This document shows positions 18,692 to 29,028 of a DNA stretch of 64,000 nt, piece after piece. The DNA is from Bacteroidota bacterium (lineage in GTDB: Bacteria; Bacteroidota; Rhodothermia; Rhodothermales; UBA10348), in assembly GCA_029262835.1 (NCBI GenBank), contig JAJCYQ010000013.1:16524-80523 (forward strand). Direction: 5' to 3'. Position numbers and translations under genes: made by a program. The notes under the pieces are model-generated. The model saw only the letters and a program-made list of their open reading frames with translations, was not told the DNA's origin and searched no databases. The number at the start of each line of letters is the position of its first letter. Positions within the stretch are counted from its first letter, which is position 1.

Positions 18692-21466
18692 CTACGGATG
18701 GCCTCTCCGATGGTTGCGGCCGGCCCATGCCACGAGTTCCGCCTCCGTCCACTTCATGCGGCCCTCGGGCAGCGCGGGCTCCTCGTACATGGCATCGGGA
18801 ATCATGTAGCCAGGCAGCGAGGCACGCAAACGCTTGCGGAGATCAGCAGCCCTTTCCGGGCGTGCATCATGAACGGCGCGCCCGGTCTGGATGAATGCCA
18901 CCGGGCGGAATCCGAACTCCGGGTGCGGAATACCCACCACGCGCGCGCGCTCCACCTCCGGCAGCGCCACGAGCGCCTGCTCAATGACGGCCGGATCTAT
19001 GTTCTCGCCGCCAGAAATGAATACCCGGTCCAGGCGCCCGGTCACCACGACCCGGCCTTCGTCATCCAGATATCCGGCGTCGGAGGTCGTGAGGGCGTCG
19101 TGGGCGCGGGCTGCCCACGGCGAGTGCACCTCGAGGCGCATCCCCGCGCCGCTGCAGGCAGCCTCCGGGCCCTGGTCCAGCAGCTCCGAGCCTTGGCTCG
19201 GCAGCTCCGGGCCTTGGTCCGGCAGCTCCGGGCCTTGGTTCGGCAGCTCCGGGCCTTGGTCCGGCGGCTTGGGACTCGAGGATGCCTTCTGGTCAGGCGG
19301 AACCTGACGCACGCGGATGCCTGGAAGGGGCCGTCCGGCGTGGACGCGATCGCAGGCGCGCACGTCGTCCTCTGTCCACACGTCGCTGCAGGAGATCATG
19401 GAACCAGCCTCCGTCATGCCCCACGTGGTCCGGACGGGAATTCCGGCGCGTACGGCCCGCTCCAGCAGGGGGAGCGGAACAGGGCCACCTCCGACGAGCA
19501 CGCAGCGCAGCGCGCCCGCGTGACGCGAGAACAATGACGAGGCGGATGCTGCGGTCGGAGCAGAGCCTGGCGGCGCCAACACGCGGTCGAGCTGCGTTGG
19601 CACGAGCGAATGGTGCGTGGCAACGAACGAGGGATGCGTGGTCGCGAGCGAAGTCCCCGATTCCACGACGACACGTCCCCCAGCTACCGCGCACCGGACC
19701 GGAATGGAGAGCCCGCCGACGTGCCACGGGGGCAGCGACCAGGCCCAGGCATCCGACGACGTGAAATCCGTCCGCTCGTTCACGGCAGCGGCGTGCCCCA
19801 GCATGCGTGCCCAGTCGATTGTGACAATGCTCGGCGCGCCCGTAGACCCGGACGTGGCGACCAGCACGGCTCCTCCCGCCCGCATGTGCCCCGTAATGAA
19901 GGGCGCATGTGCAAGCGCCGTGTTTTTGTAGGCGTGCCCGGCGGTGTCGGGTGAATGCTTGGCGGTATCAGGTGAATGCTCAGTGGTGTCGGGTAGATGC
20001 TCGGCCGCATTGCCCACCCATACGGCGCCGGCGCTGGCTACCAGTTCGTCGCGTGCAGAGTCGGGGAGGCGGCTGCTGACTGGAAGCAGGTGCCGCCCGA
20101 GGCGCATGACGGCAAAAAGCACGGCAAGAAACGTGGCGGTGCGATCGGCGGGGACGGCGATGGCTGCACGGGCTGGAAAATCCTGTCGGGCAAGGTGTGT
20201 TGTAATTGCCGAGACACGCGCATGCAGATCGCCATACGTGATGGCTTCATGCGTGTCGTTGATGCCAGGAATGAGCATGGCCGTACGGCGCGGATAGCAG
20301 GAGGCCATGAACGCTACGGGGCAAACGGCCGGTACGGGGCACATGGCCGAGACGGAATGTGCGGACGCGACCGGCCATGTGGGCATTGTCATCTGATGCG
20401 GCATGAGAGGCTCGGTCCCGAAACCCGCAGCCTCGTCTGGCCACAGCCTGGCAATGGTCTTGAGGCCAGCCATACCGACGCCCGATTCCCAGGCCGACGA
20501 CCAGACCACACGGCGCCGCGATACCCGTGCCGCTTCAAGCGTATCCAGAACCTCGGTCAGGCCGCCGTGCAATGAGGGCTTGATGACCCAGACGTCCGCC
20601 CAGTGCGCTTCACCGAGCGCCCAGCCAGCCTCGCGCAGCGATTCATCGGCCGCGAGCGCTATCGGTGGCTCGGCCTCAAGGGCGGCGGCAAGGTCGGCAG
20701 GCGGCGGCTCGCCGGCCGGCAGGGGTTCTTCTATGAAATCGATGGCGCGCCGGTCCTCGCCAAGGCTCTCGAGCAGGCGCAAAAGGCCGGCCGGCGAGCC
20801 GCCGCGATTGGCATCGAGCCGGATCCGGATGCCTGGCTGCGCTGCCACAAGACGCCTGATGCGCGCCGCCTCCCCTTCGCCCCGTCCTATTTTCAGTTTC
20901 ACGACGTGGGGGTTCCGGGCGCCGTTGGCTCCGGCAGGCGGAGCGGCAGAGAGCGGAGCGGTCGAGGCGTCGGAGGACGAAACGGTCGAGGCGTCGGAGA
21001 GCGGCGCATCTCCCCGCAGGACAAGCCCGGCAACAGGCACCTCCACGTCCGGCCGTGCGCCGAGCCATGTGCCCAGTGCCTGACCAGCCTCGCGTGCGGC
21101 GAGTTTGGCCAGCAGCAGTTCTACGCCCCATCGCAGGGAAGGGGCATCCGGGAATGCGCTCCGGCTGCGCGGGAGGTCGCCGGGGGTCGCCGGCAGATCT
21201 TCCGCCTGCTTTCGAAGCCAATCGAGGGCCGCAGGGAGGAGCGCGCACACGTGCTCCATGGTGTCCATTCCATAGCCATCGAGCGGCGCCACCTCGGCCC
21301 AGAGGGTGTTTTCAGCATTCATCAGGACCGGGCGGGCAACGAGATCGCGCGGCCCGGCGCTCTCGGGCAGGACACATGCGCACAGATAGGCACCTTCCCG
21401 CACCCAGGATCCCATGTCGATTCCCCAGGTCCAGGCGGAAAACTGGATGTATTCGGCGCGGTGCAT
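18692..21466 (-). CDS. menC-menE: Fused o-succinylbenzoate synthase (MenC) / o-succinylbenzoate-CoA ligase (MenE)
   Basis: N-half MenC motifs KLKIGRGEG, RLDANRGG, FIEEPL, AADES, VIKPSLHGG; C-half ANL motifs ATSGSTGAPS, TTWGMTEAG, GRLDRVFISGGENIDP, PEGRMKW. Confidence 0.87.
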   Translation of the reverse strand: MHRAEYIQFSAWTWGIDMGSWVREGAYLCACVLPESAGPRDLVARPVLMNAENTLWAEVAPLDGYGMDTMEHVCALLPAALDWLRKQAEDLPATPGDLPRSRSAFPDAPSLRWGVELLLAKLAAREAGQALGTWLGARPDVEVPVAGLVLRGDAPLSDASTVSSSDASTAPLSAAPPAGANGARNPHVVKLKIGRGEGEAARIRRLVAAQPGIRIRLDANRGGSPAGLLRLLESLGEDRRAIDFIEEPLPAGEPPPADLAAALEAEPPIALAADESLREAGWALGEAHWADVWVIKPSLHGGLTEVLDTLEAARVSRRRVVWSSAWESGVGMAGLKTIARLWPDEAAGFGTEPLMPHQMTMPTWPVASAHSVSAMCPVPAVCPVAFMASCYPRRTAMLIPGINDTHEAITYGDLHARVSAITTHLARQDFPARAAIAVPADRTATFLAVLFAVMRLGRHLLPVSSRLPDSARDELVASAGAVWVGNAAEHLPDTTEHSPDTAKHSPDTAGHAYKNTALAHAPFITGHMRAGGAVLVATSGSTGAPSIVTIDWARMLGHAAAVNERTDFTSSDAWAWSLPPWHVGGLSIPVRCAVAGGRVVVESGTSLATTHPSFVATHHSLVPTQLDRVLAPPGSAPTAASASSLFSRHAGALRCVLVGGGPVPLPLLERAVRAGIPVRTTWGMTEAGSMISCSDVWTEDDVRACDRVHAGRPLPGIRVRQVPPDQKASSSPKPPDQGPELPNQGPELPDQGPELPSQGSELLDQGPEAACSGAGMRLEVHSPWAARAHDALTTSDAGYLDDEGRVVVTGRLDRVFISGGENIDPAVIEQALVALPEVERARVVGIPHPEFGFRPVAFIQTGRAVHDARPERAADLRKRLRASLPGYMIPDAMYEEPALPEGRMKWTEAELVAWAGRNHRRGHP
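19161..19268. repeat. 21-bp in-frame tandem repeat in menE domain (DQGPELP)n
   Basis: Protein DQGPELP NQGPELP DQGPELP SQGSELL DQGPEAA. Confidence 0.85.
19935..20005. repeat. 21-bp in-frame tandem repeat in menE domain (EHSPDTA)n
   Basis: Protein EHLPDTT EHSPDTA KHSPDTA GHA. Confidence 0.8.
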
Positions 21467-21484
21467 ATGCGTATCAGTCGCCCC

Positions 21485-22366
21485 TCATGCCAGATACCCC
21501 ACAGAGAACAACAGGCAGTACGCGACGAGCAGCCCGGCCGTGCGGCCGAGCAGCGGGTTGAGTGATCGGGGCGTGGCAGGGTCTGCTCCGCGCAGCAGCC
21601 GCCAGGGAGCCGAGGCCAGCGGGGCGGCCGCGAGCGTGAGGAGGACGAGCGGAGGCGCGGCGCCAGAGAGCACCAACAGGATGGGCACCAGGAAGGCGCC
21701 CGCCAGGCACAGGCCATAGAGGCGAATGCCGCGCTCGCGACCGAGGCGCACTACGAGCGTCCGCTTGCCCGCCGCGCGGTCCTCGGCCACATCGCGGATA
21801 TTGTTGACGAGCAGAATGGCCATGGACAGCAGCCCGGGGCCGAGTCCCGCCACAGCAGCGACCGGTGAAAACGTGAGCGCCTGCACGAAATGCGTTCCGG
21901 CAACGGCAACCGGACCAAAAAAAACGAGTACGAACAGGTCGGCAATGCCGAGATAAGCCAGCGAACGCGTGCCGCCCGTATAGGCCAGCGCGCTGGCAAT
22001 CGACGCAGCGCCGACGACGACGATGGGCCATCCTCCCCGCCACATGAGCCAGGCGCCGAAGGCGACAGCCGCGGCGAGCGCCACGTACACGGCGCGCCGC
22101 ATGGCCGTGGGCGTAATCAGGCCCGCCGCTACCAGTCGCCGTGGACCCAGCCGGTCCGGCCCATCGGCTCCTTTCTCAAAGTCCGCCACGTCATTGTGGA
22201 AGTTGGTCGCCACCTGGATGCTCATGGCAGCCAGCAGCGCCAGAAGAGCGCTCAGCGCGTGAAACGCTCCATCACCGTATGCCATGGCCGACCCCAACAA
22301 TACAGGTGCTGCAGCGGCCGGAAGCGTCTTCGGGCGCGCTGCCTCCACGTAGCGCATCATGCTCAC
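21485..22366 (-). CDS. menA: 1,4-dihydroxy-2-naphthoate prenyltransferase
   Basis: [57 protein letters not shown] start overlaps menB stop (GTGA); ORF extension to 22663 is shadow of menB. Confidence 0.88.
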   Translation of the reverse strand: MSMMRYVEAARPKTLPAAAAPVLLGSAMAYGDGAFHALSALLALLAAMSIQVATNFHNDVADFEKGADGPDRLGPRRLVAAGLITPTAMRRAVYVALAAAVAFGAWLMWRGGWPIVVVGAASIASALAYTGGTRSLAYLGIADLFVLVFFGPVAVAGTHFVQALTFSPVAAVAGLGPGLLSMAILLVNNIRDVAEDRAAGKRTLVVRLGRERGIRLYGLCLAGAFLVPILLVLSGAAPPLVLLTLAAAPLASAPWRLLRGADPATPRSLNPLLGRTAGLLVAYCLLFSVGYLA

Positions 22367-23187
22367 GGCCGGTACGGAAACTTTGAAAAGTCCGGGTCGC
22401 GCTTTTCCTGGAAGGCGTTGCGTCCTTCCTGGCCCTCTTCGGTCTGGTAAAACAGGAGCGTGGCGTTGCCGGCGAGTTCCTGCAGCCCGGCCTGCCCGTC
22501 GCAGTCCGCATTCAATCCGGCCTTCAGACAGCGGATGGCCATCTGCGAGTTGGCCAGGATTTCGCGGCACCACTGGATGGTCTCCTCCTCCAGCTTGTCG
22601 AATGGAACGACGGTGTTGACGAGCCCCATTTGGAGCGCCTGCTCGGCGTCGTATGGGCGGCACAGGAACCAGATTTCACGGGCCTTTTTCTGTCCCACGA
22701 TGCGGGCCAGGTAGCTGGCCCCATACCCGCCGTCGAACGATCCGACGCGGGGACCGGTCTGCATGAACCGGGCATTTTCGGCAGCGATGGTCAGATCGCA
22801 CATGACGTGCAGCACATGCCCCCCTCCCACGGCCCACCCGGCGACCATGGCACTGACCGGCTTTGGGCACGTACGGATTTCGCGCTGGAAATCGAGCACG
22901 TTGAGCCGCATGACGCCCGTTCCTTCCTCGACGTAGCCGGAATCGCCCCGGATTTTCTGGTCGCCACCCGAGCAGAAGGCGTCGGGGCCCTCGCCCGTCA
23001 GGATGATGACGCCGATATGATGGTCGTCTCGGGCATCCTGGAGCGCCTGCCGCATTTCCGATACCGTTTTGGGACGGAATGCGTTACGGACGTGCGGCCT
23101 GTTAATGGTAATTTTGGCGATGCCCTCGGCTTTTTCAAACCGGATATCTTCCCACGTACCGACGGGGTTCCACTGGACTGTTGACAT
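22363..23187 (-). CDS. menB: 1,4-dihydroxy-2-naphthoyl-CoA synthase
   Basis: [74 protein letters not shown]. Confidence 0.95.
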   Translation of the reverse strand: MSTVQWNPVGTWEDIRFEKAEGIAKITINRPHVRNAFRPKTVSEMRQALQDARDDHHIGVIILTGEGPDAFCSGGDQKIRGDSGYVEEGTGVMRLNVLDFQREIRTCPKPVSAMVAGWAVGGGHVLHVMCDLTIAAENARFMQTGPRVGSFDGGYGASYLARIVGQKKAREIWFLCRPYDAEQALQMGLVNTVVPFDKLEEETIQWCREILANSQMAIRCLKAGLNADCDGQAGLQELAGNATLLFYQTEEGQEGRNAFQEKRDPDFSKFPYRP

Positions 23188-23190
23188 GAC

Positions 23191-24090
23191 TCAGGAAAGG
23201 CAGGTTGTAACGAATTGTTGGAGTGCCAGAAGATACGTGTCCGGCTGGTCCCTGTGAACGGTATGACCAGCATCGGGTACGTTCACATGGCGCAACCCGG
23301 GGCAGCGCCCTGCGAGTCGCTGTCCGACGCGCGTGTAGCGCTCATCGTCGGCGCCGGACACGTACCAGGCGCGGGGGCCGAAGCGCGCGCATACCGGCCA
23401 CATGTCCGGCTGTGTAGACAGGGAAAACGCGCGAAGGGCAGCGGCAAGAGGCTCCGCGTGGGGGCCAGCGTCAGGGGCAAGTTTCTGCGCAATCCGGTCC
23501 TCCATGTCGCGCGGCGGCTGTCCATTCTGCTGGAAGACCGGCTGCCGGTACCACGCCTCGAGGAATGCGCGGAATTCCGCCTTCGTCCCCGCCTCCTGGA
23601 GCCGACGGGCGACATCCGTGTCGTGTCGCGCGCGAACGCGCCGCTCGGCGCCATCGACGAGGCCCGGGTGAGCAGACTCCAGAAACAGGCCGTGCACGGC
23701 AGACGGATGCTGGTGGGCCATGGCGAGCGCCACGCGCCCTCCCAGGGAATAACCGGCGACCAGGACGCGAGGAAGCGGCGCCGTTTGCGCCGCAGCCTGC
23801 GCGGCACTGCGCGGCCCGTGTTGCAAAACACCACGCACGTCATTGTGCGAAGCGCTCCAGACTGCGTTCTGCACCGCGTCCCACACAAACGAGGCCGCGT
23901 AAGCAAGCGAAATCGGAGGGACATGCACCGCGGATCCGTGACCCGGTAAATCCGGCAGCAGCACACGAAGACCTGCCTGCCGGGCAACAGCCCGCGCGGG
24001 CCCCTCCAGATCCCGGCCGCACCCCATGAAACCGTGCAGCATGACGAGTATCGGCGCCTGGTCGTCGGCCCCTCCGGGAGCGCATGTCAT
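23191..24090 (-). CDS. menH: Alpha/beta hydrolase, probable MenH (SHCHC synthase)
   Basis: MLHGFMGCGRDLEG, LPDLPGHG, VAGYSLGGRVALAMA; located between menB and menD. Confidence 0.8.
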   Translation of the reverse strand: MTCAPGGADDQAPILVMLHGFMGCGRDLEGPARAVARQAGLRVLLPDLPGHGSAVHVPPISLAYAASFVWDAVQNAVWSASHNDVRGVLQHGPRSAAQAAAQTAPLPRVLVAGYSLGGRVALAMAHQHPSAVHGLFLESAHPGLVDGAERRVRARHDTDVARRLQEAGTKAEFRAFLEAWYRQPVFQQNGQPPRDMEDRIAQKLAPDAGPHAEPLAAALRAFSLSTQPDMWPVCARFGPRAWYVSGADDERYTRVGQRLAGRCPGLRHVNVPDAGHTVHRDQPDTYLLALQQFVTTCLS

Positions 24091-25943
24091 GTCAGAGGAA
24101 CGGCCGCTCGGAGCGCGCGGGTCACGCTCGCCAGCAGTTGTTTCTGCCGGTCAATGGTTGTTTCGCGCTGCGTGCGCACCTCAACAAGAATACCGCCGTC
24201 GGCTGCCATGCCGCGCCGAACGGCCTCGGCGACACCAGACAGGGACGCCGGAGCTTCGTACGAGAGGCCGAACATGTCCGCTGCTGCGCGGAACGAGAAG
24301 CCGTGCGGGGTTGCAAAGAGGGGCGTGAAGACGTCTTCGGCGGCGGCTACCGGAAGCCAGGAGAAAATGCCGCCGCCGTCGTTGTTGAGCACGACGATGG
24401 TCACATTGCGCGCCGCGGCCAGCGCGTTCAGGTCGTGGAGCAACGTAAGATCGCCCAGGAGGAGCACCGCGCGCGACCCTGCCGCCTGCGCCGCGCCGAT
24501 GGCTGTAGAGACCTGCCCGTCAATGCCGGACGCCCCGCGGTTGACAACAACCGCTTGCCTGGCGGGCATGGGTCCGGCAAAGGTATCGGCATGGCGGATG
24601 GGGAGACTGTTGCCAAGCACGAGAGGCTGGCGCGTCTCGCCCATGGCGTCAATCACGGTTCGCACGCAGGCCTGCTCGGTGAGTGGGGCGTGACCGGACG
24701 ACGTGTCGCCGTGCGGCGCATCCAGAAGACCAGCAATGTGCTCCCGCGCCGCACGTTCAAGCGCGGCCCAGCGCGCCGCCCAGGACATATCGGCGGGTAC
24801 GCGGAATGCAGGGGCCTCTTCAGCCAAGGCGGCCAGGAGCGTATGCGGAGACGCCGTGAATCGATGGGTCACGAGGTGTCCGGGGTCAATGCGCTGCGCG
24901 GCGTCATCGACGACCACGACGGCGCCCGGCCGGGTGGCTTCCAGGAACTGTTGCCAACGTTTCGACACGGGCGGGCGGCCGAGTTGCACGACCATGTCGG
25001 GCGCGAGCGCCGACCAGCGGTCCCTGTCGTGCAATATGGCATCGTAGTGGATCACCGGCGTACCGACGGCGCCCAGGTCAAGGGTGCGGTACTGGGAGGC
25101 GATATCGGCGAGCACGGGCCAGGCGGCAGGCGCCTGGTCCTCCTTCTGCGACTCCTTCTGCGACTCCTTCTGCGACTCCGCGCGCAGCTCGACGCGCCCA
25201 TATACCGGCATGCGGCCCAGCAGCAGCAGTGGGCGGCGGCTGGCAGCGAGCAGCCCTTTGAGCACTTCCATGTTGGTGCCAGCGGCCGCACGACCGGTGG
25301 CGGCATCGGCGACGCTATCCGGCGAAACGAGCGTCGTCCACGGAGAAGAACCAGCCCGCCAGGCGGCCAGGGCGTCCGGCGCATCGGGCGGCGGCCGCTC
25401 AGCGTCACCATCAAAAAGCGGCTCGCGGAACATGCAGTTCAGGTGCACAGGGCCGTCGGCGCTGCGCCGAACCGCTTCAGCGACGGTCGTCAGCACAAAA
25501 GACGGCGCAATGGCGCGCGTGGGTACCGGCATGTCGAAAGACCAGACGACGTCCTCGCCGAAAATCCTGACCTGCCGGATGGTCTGGTTCGCCGACGTAT
25601 CGCGCAGCTCTGGGGGGCGGTCGGCCGTGAGGAGGATCATGGGCAGGCGTTCGAGCCGGGCTTCGACCGCCGCCGGGTGCCCATTGGCGAGAGCCGTACC
25701 GGACGTCGTCAGCCACGCGGCAGCGCGCCCCGTCATGCGGGCGTGCCCAAGAGCCATGAACGCCGATCCCCGCTCGTCAAAATGCATATGCACGGTGGCG
25801 CGGGAATTACGACCCGCCGCGACAACAATCGGCGTGGAGCGGGATCCGGGAGATGCGAAGAATGTCGTCACACCGTGGCGCACGAGCTCCTCTACGAGCA
25901 GCCCCGCCCACATTTGCCCGATACCGTCTGATTCAGGTCGCAT
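24087..25943 (-). CDS. menD: SEPHCHC synthase MenD
   Basis: LLVEELVRHGVTTFFASPGSRSTPIVVAA, NRGASGIDGQVSTAIGAA, LLGDLTLLHDLNAL, NNDGGGIF. Confidence 0.95.
   Translation of the reverse strand: MRPESDGIGQMWAGLLVEELVRHGVTTFFASPGSRSTPIVVAAGRNSRATVHMHFDERGSAFMALGHARMTGRAAAWLTTSGTALANGHPAAVEARLERLPMILLTADRPPELRDTSANQTIRQVRIFGEDVVWSFDMPVPTRAIAPSFVLTTVAEAVRRSADGPVHLNCMFREPLFDGDAERPPPDAPDALAAWRAGSSPWTTLVSPDSVADAATGRAAAGTNMEVLKGLLAASRRPLLLLGRMPVYGRVELRAESQKESQKESQKEDQAPAAWPVLADIASQYRTLDLGAVGTPVIHYDAILHDRDRWSALAPDMVVQLGRPPVSKRWQQFLEATRPGAVVVVDDAAQRIDPGHLVTHRFTASPHTLLAALAEEAPAFRVPADMSWAARWAALERAAREHIAGLLDAPHGDTSSGHAPLTEQACVRTVIDAMGETRQPLVLGNSLPIRHADTFAGPMPARQAVVVNRGASGIDGQVSTAIGAAQAAGSRAVLLLGDLTLLHDLNALAAARNVTIVVLNNDGGGIFSWLPVAAAEDVFTPLFATPHGFSFRAAADMFGLSYEAPASLSGVAEAVRRGMAADGGILVEVRTQRETTIDRQKQLLASVTRALRAAVPLT
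25139..25178. repeat. 12-bp tandem repeat inside menD (ESQK)n
   Basis: ctccttctgcga x3; protein ESQKESQKESQKED. Confidence 0.85.
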
Positions 25944-27315
25944 CGCGGACCGATACCCCAAGGATCCGTGTAAAATCTGTGATTTTCTGTTCGATCTCGA
26001 GCCATTCGGCACCAGGCTCGGACCCATCTACAATACCTGCCCCGGAAAACAGGGTGAGTTGGCGTCCTTCCACCACCCCGCAGCGCAGGGCCACGGCAAA
26101 TTCTGCAGAATCACGGCCAATCCAGCCGATGGGTCCCGCATACCAACCCCGGTCAAAGTCTTCGAGGCTGTCAATAATATCGAGGGCATCGGCCGTCGGT
26201 GCGCCCCCCACAGCGGGTGTCGGGTGCAGCGAGCGCAGCAGATCCAGGTCTGAAACGCCCGGGCGGAGCGTGCCGGAGAGCCTCGAACAGAGGTGCCTAC
26301 CGCCGGCCAGCCGCATCTCGGATGCGACCTCATCGACCGTGACATCTTCGCAATGGGATGCCAGCACGGCCCGGATATACTCCCGCACGAACGCGTGCTC
26401 GCGCTGGTCCTTTTCACTCGCCAGGAGGGACTCCCGGTAGGCTTCGTCATCCTGGAAGGTGGTTCCCCGCGGCCGGGTACCGGCTACGGCTTCGGAAAAC
26501 ACCTCCCGGCCACGGCGGAAGAACAGCCGCTCGGGCGATGCGCCCATGAAGACGGCACCACTCGGCGATTCGACCAGGTAGTGGAAACAGTTTGGCGTGG
26601 AGTGCTGCAGCGTGGAGAGCAGCGAGGCGGCCTGGAGGTTCGCGGCAAATTGCACGTCAACCCGGCGGGCGAGCACGACTTTCTGCAATATTTCCTGCGA
26701 AAAGGCGTCGAGCGACCATTTGATCTGCGTTTTCCAGCCTTCAAAGCCCGGGTTGTCGCTTCGGGACCGCGGCAGCGGAACCGATTCAAACGGGTCCGGG
26801 TCGGGCAGCACAATTTCGTCGACTTCGCGCAGCACCTCACGAAGGTCCTCACCGTCCTCGGGCAGCACCAGATTGCAGCACAGCAGCGTCTTGTGTCCTC
26901 TGCGATGCCATTCGAAGCGCGGCAGCACGAAGCGGTAGGCCGGAAACTCGAACCAGTCTGAGAGGCCATGCCGCGCCGCGTTGAAGCGCATGCCCCCATG
27001 AAACCGGAGTGCAGCACCCGGCCGGTGCAGGATGTTGTCCAGATCGCGCTCCACGCGGGACCAGTCCGGCATGCTCTCTCCTTCCACAACCATGGCCTCT
27101 CCGGTCATGGCCATCATGTCGTCGGCATGCCGGCCCCGCCAGTACATGCGAGGGCCCTGCTGGACATTCAGCCAGGCCAGTGGGTCGATGGATGGCACAG
27201 GCACTTCAACCCGTACCAGACGTTTTTCGCCTGGATCAAAGGCCTCATACTGCCTTTTGATGGCATGCTTGAGGCGGGTCGTGATGTCCGTAATATCGAT
27301 CAGCGGCGATTCTAT
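25933..27315 (-). CDS. menF: Isochorismate synthase (start codon uncertain; first ATG/GTG-type start in frame is at 27204)
   Basis: Chorismate-binding core VLARRVDVQF, SPERLFFRRGREVFSEAVAGTRPRG, GGRHLCSRLSGTLRPGVSDLDLLRSLHPTPAVGGAPT, GWYAGPIGWIG. Confidence 0.85.
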   Translation of the reverse strand: MESPLIDITDITTRLKHAIKRQYEAFDPGEKRLVRVEVPVPSIDPLAWLNVQQGPRMYWRGRHADDMMAMTGEAMVVEGESMPDWSRVERDLDNILHRPGAALRFHGGMRFNAARHGLSDWFEFPAYRFVLPRFEWHRRGHKTLLCCNLVLPEDGEDLREVLREVDEIVLPDPDPFESVPLPRSRSDNPGFEGWKTQIKWSLDAFSQEILQKVVLARRVDVQFAANLQAASLLSTLQHSTPNCFHYLVESPSGAVFMGASPERLFFRRGREVFSEAVAGTRPRGTTFQDDEAYRESLLASEKDQREHAFVREYIRAVLASHCEDVTVDEVASEMRLAGGRHLCSRLSGTLRPGVSDLDLLRSLHPTPAVGGAPTADALDIIDSLEDFDRGWYAGPIGWIGRDSAEFAVALRCGVVEGRQLTLFSGAGIVDGSEPGAEWLEIEQKITDFTRILGVSVRDAT

Positions 27316-27454
27316 GAGGACGCCTCCGGAAGGATGGTGAACCTGTTGCGGCGCAATATACGAGTATCGGTGCGGTTCGATTCAACTCGGAGTGCATCGT
27401 TACGGAATCCATCGAAAACTCCGACCGCGGATTGTATCAGAGGCGTACCAGCGG

Positions 27455-28087
27455 TCACCGATCGCTTCCTGCCCGTCCGGATTTTCTGTAATTCCAGATG
27501 CGAAGCATGGAGGCCTCCATATCGGCGACCTCGTCCGTGTACGTTCCCTGCTGGAGGGCGTAGCGGATGATCAGATTGCGCAACGTGCGGTCGGGCGCTG
27601 GCAGGGTTCGCTTCATGCCGGGGGCCCGCCGGGCCAGTGGCCGCACCAGGGCGTCGACGACACCCCATCGCAGCAGAATGAACCCTGCCAGCCCGGCGCC
27701 TGTGGCGCCGAGGCGCCCGTCTGCAGCCAGAAAGCTGAGCACGCCCACATAGGCCAATCCCTGGACGATGGGCTTCGACAAATGCACAGCCAGACGGGCG
27801 CCGCCCGGCCGCACGAGGCCCGGCCCGAAGATGGCCAGAAACAGGTAGACGGCCAATGCCCCGAGCACAGCCTGCGCGGCCGAGGATGTGACCAGGAATA
27901 CAAGCAGCATCCAGACGGCGGCGTGGGCCGGAAACCGCGCCCACGCGGAGGCTTCCCGAAGCAGGCGTTCCAGGCCCATGCGCTCCACAACCTCCGGAGA
28001 AAACGCGTTCAGCAGTTCGTCGGTCGTGTGGAACCAGACACCTTCGGCCGTGAAAATGCCATGGGGCATGGAAACATGATAGGCCAT
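27455..28087 (-). CDS. Hypothetical membrane protein
   Basis: Several hydrophobic segments, WMLLVFLVTSSAAQAVLGALAVYLFLAIFG; no family recognised. Confidence 0.6.
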   Translation of the reverse strand: MAYHVSMPHGIFTAEGVWFHTTDELLNAFSPEVVERMGLERLLREASAWARFPAHAAVWMLLVFLVTSSAAQAVLGALAVYLFLAIFGPGLVRPGGARLAVHLSKPIVQGLAYVGVLSFLAADGRLGATGAGLAGFILLRWGVVDALVRPLARRAPGMKRTLPAPDRTLRNLIIRYALQQGTYTDEVADMEASMLRIWNYRKSGRAGSDR

Positions 28088-28095
28088 GGTCAGAA

Positions 28096-29028
28096 TTATT
28101 CGTCAGCCAGAACGTCGTAATACCGCAGGCTGGACGGCGCCCACCGGGGTTGCAGCACGTAGAGATATGGCGGTGTGCGTAGCGACGGAAAAACCATCCC
28201 CGAATTGTCGTCGCGCATGGCCGCCCACGGCACTTCAAGAAACAGGTCCTCCGATTCCTGTGCAAGGTCAAACTGGGAAAGCGGAATCTGGTACGTCAGC
28301 TCGACCCGCGACGGATCGAGCGATACCTGCCTGCCTGGCGGCATTCCGGTCACGCGGACATCGACCATGCGGACCGCCTGCGTGAATTCCTGTACGTCCG
28401 CGAAGTAGGCGACTTCACGCGTATCGAACGAAACGAGTCCGGTCAGCGAGTCCTGCAGCGGAATCATGGTCGTAACGGAATCGTCCACACCGCCCAGTGT
28501 ACGACGCTCTGTGGGCCACGAACGGATATCTCCAAGAATGGAACGGGCGCCAACCAGTGTCACTGAATCTGGTCGGATCCGGATCGGCGGAATGACCCGG
28601 TGCCCGGATTTCAGCTGCAATTCCACGCGTGGCTGCACACGCACCCGTTTCCACTCTGTCGGCCCCGTCGTGATGTCCACCGTCCGAGGCGAAACCGACT
28701 GCAGCACCACATTCCCGAGCGCCTCCCGCGCCGCCGCCTGTACATCGAGAGCCCCGCCGTTCACGCGAAAGGAGATGCGCGGTGGGTTATAATAGTATCT
28801 GAGAAGCTGGACACCCTCTCCCACGACCTGGACCTGGACCTCCTGGGGAGGCAGTGAGGTGAGGGCCATGCCATCCGGAACATCGGTCACCTCCGTCGGC
28901 AGGTTCAGTACCCGTGTGTACGTTTCCTGGAGCGAAAAAATGAACCAAAACAGGCAGGAGGTCAGTATACACAGCGTTATGACCCACCCGCGGTAGCGGT
29001 CATCGTGATCGCGCCCAACGCCCTTCAC
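28096..29028 (-). CDS. YbbR/CdaR-like domain protein
   Basis: Single N-terminal TM followed by repeated beta-rich YbbR-like units ([32 protein letters not shown]). Confidence 0.65.
   Translation of the reverse strand: MKGVGRDHDDRYRGWVITLCILTSCLFWFIFSLQETYTRVLNLPTEVTDVPDGMALTSLPPQEVQVQVVGEGVQLLRYYYNPPRISFRVNGGALDVQAAAREALGNVVLQSVSPRTVDITTGPTEWKRVRVQPRVELQLKSGHRVIPPIRIRPDSVTLVGARSILGDIRSWPTERRTLGGVDDSVTTMIPLQDSLTGLVSFDTREVAYFADVQEFTQAVRMVDVRVTGMPPGRQVSLDPSRVELTYQIPLSQFDLAQESEDLFLEVPWAAMRDDNSGMVFPSLRTPPYLYVLQPRWAPSSLRYYDVLADE

Noticed and set aside
24084-25931. 615-aa ORF on + strand
   Set aside because: Antisense shadow of menD.
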